Part shown: positions 5,130-5,776 of the stretch, piece by piece
How the letters are laid out: each line of letters begins with the position of its first letter
How positions within the stretch are numbered: position 1 is the first letter of the stretch
NCBI GenBank assembly: GCA_030621655.1
Contig: JAUXHH010000113.1
Location: forward strand, 1-5,776
Direction: 5' to 3'
Length of the DNA: 5,776 bases
Origin: Desulfobacterales bacterium
GTDB lineage: Bacteria > Desulfobacterota > Desulfobulbia > Desulfobulbales > BM004
Made by a program: the position numbers and the translations under genes
Notes under the pieces: generated by a model
Database searches by the model: none
What the model saw: only the letters and a program-made list of their open reading frames with translations
What the model was told of the DNA's origin: nothing

Positions 5130-5776
5130 ATGGAGAGGATTTACTTCGATAATAATGCCACAACACCCCTGGACCCGGGTGCGCGTGAGGCAATGCTTCC
5201 CTATCTCGACGAGTATTTCGGTAACCCATCAAGTGGGCACAGGTTCGGGGAACAGGCTCTTGCAGGAATTAATAATGCCAGAGATCAGGTGGCATTCCTG
5301 CTTAACTGTGCATCGAAGAGGCTATTTTTTACCAGCGGCGGGACCGAGGCAAACAATACTGCGATTTGGAGTGCAATTACTGCCTTTCCTGATAAAAAAC
5401 ATATCATCACATCTGTAGTTGAGCACCCTTCGATTTTAAAACCTCTTGAGTTTCTCCAGCAGAGATTCGGCTATACCATAGAATTGCTGCCTGTAAGCAG
5501 CGATGGAGGCCTGGACCTGCAACAATTGGCTGCAAGCATTCGGACAGATACCGCGCTTGTAACCCTCATGGGGGCTAATAATGAAAGCGGGGTTGTCTGG
5601 CCGCTTGAAGATATAGGTGCATTATGCCAGGAGAAAAAAGTTCTTTTCCTTTGTGATGCGGTGCAGCTGGTAGGCAAGGAACCTCTTGATCTTGAAACTC
5701 TGCCAGTCGATTATTTATCTATTGCAGCACACAAGCTTCATGGTCCCAAGGGCAGTGGCGCCCTCTATGTCAAGAG
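5130..5776 (+). CDS. Class-I cysteine desulfurase (NifS/IscS type), N-terminal part, cut by the window edge
   Basis: PLP enzyme that takes sulfur from cysteine, leaving alanine, and passes it as persulfide to Fe-S cluster or thiolation partners. The 215 visible codons are open to the right edge; full members have about 380-410. Motifs in order: IYFDNNATTPLDP (4-16); GNPSSGHRFG (31-40); FFTSGGTEANN (66-76); VVEHPSI (96-102) with His99 expected to stack on PLP; GANNESG (148-154); CDAVQLVGK (175-183) with Asp176 and Gln179 contacting PLP; and AAHKLHGPKG (199-208) with Lys202 as the Schiff-base lysine. The persulfide cysteine lies beyond the window, so activity and subclass cannot be confirmed. 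The ATG at 5130 is the only in-frame start after a stop at 5100-5102. Its ribosome site is imperfect: AGGTGG only 3 nt away, or GGAG 14 nt away. Position after nadA suggests, as for the NadA-linked NifS of Bacillus, supply of the NadA cluster; nifU, mnmA or nad genes could follow. Confidence 0.94.
   Translation, partial: MERIYFDNNATTPLDPGAREAMLPYLDEYFGNPSSGHRFGEQALAGINNARDQVAFLLNCASKRLFFTSGGTEANNTAIWSAITAFPDKKHIITSVVEHPSILKPLEFLQQRFGYTIELLPVSSDGGLDLQQLAASIRTDTALVTLMGANNESGVVWPLEDIGALCQEKKVLFLCDAVQLVGKEPLDLETLPVDYLSIAAHKLHGPKGSGALYVK

Noticed and set aside
5026..5232. Minus-strand frame of 68 codons
   Set aside because: Its 5' half is antisense to the cysteine desulfurase start and its 3' half covers the structured gap; no domain or ribosome site.
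5110..5418. Plus-strand frame of 102 codons from a TTG
   Set aside because: It is a different reading frame of the cysteine desulfurase gene, which runs from 5130 with all family motifs in order.
1..5776. A defence system, mobile element or other new multi-gene system
   Set aside because: All six genes belong to known metabolic, transport or translation families; there are no transposase, integrase, phage or CRISPR signs and no abrupt base-composition change by eye.

Overview
The window reads as an ordinary chromosomal housekeeping segment of a Gram-negative bacterium with moderate GC (roughly 45%, by eye). It holds six protein genes in two divergent groups. There is no phage, plasmid, IS element, CRISPR array, tRNA or rRNA that I can see. 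A HPF/RaiA domain fused to a cold-shock-like domain, plus a quinolinate synthase followed by a NifS-type cysteine desulfurase, would fit an anaerobic Desulfobacterota (former Deltaproteobacteria). That placement is inference from gene style and is weak.

Left block, minus strand (about 3010 down to 106): metF (methylenetetrahydrofolate reductase), then a LysE/RhtB-type amino-acid exporter 44 nt later, then a major-facilitator transporter 37 nt later. The order and tight spacing suggest one transcription unit that starts from a promoter near 3069-3097. It has a possible partial terminator across the metF stop codon and a candidate intrinsic terminator (hairpin plus seven T) after the last gene. 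The shared theme may be one-carbon/methionine metabolism plus export of an amino acid or related metabolite, but neither transporter's substrate can be read from sequence.

Central divergent region (3011-3292): no gene. It carries a sigma70-like promoter for metF on the minus strand, an extended -10 promoter for the plus-strand ribosome-factor gene, and several short inverted and direct repeats that could be operators.

Right block, plus strand (3293 to the right edge): a HPF/RaiA plus cold-shock-domain protein with an excellent Shine-Dalgarno; nadA (quinolinate synthase, a 4Fe-4S enzyme of NAD synthesis) with a GTG start; and the first 215 codons of a class-I (NifS/IscS) cysteine desulfurase that is cut by the window edge. 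nadA next to a cysteine desulfurase makes sense: the desulfurase supplies sulfur for Fe-S clusters, and in Bacillus a NifS-like protein is dedicated to NadA. The 121-nt gap between nadA and the desulfurase holds a perfect TATAAT followed by a nested inverted repeat, the most interesting unexplained structure in the window.

I found no convincing new multi-gene system. The items most worth a second look are the HPF-cold-shock fusion, the structured leader before the desulfurase, and the stem-loop over the metF stop codon.
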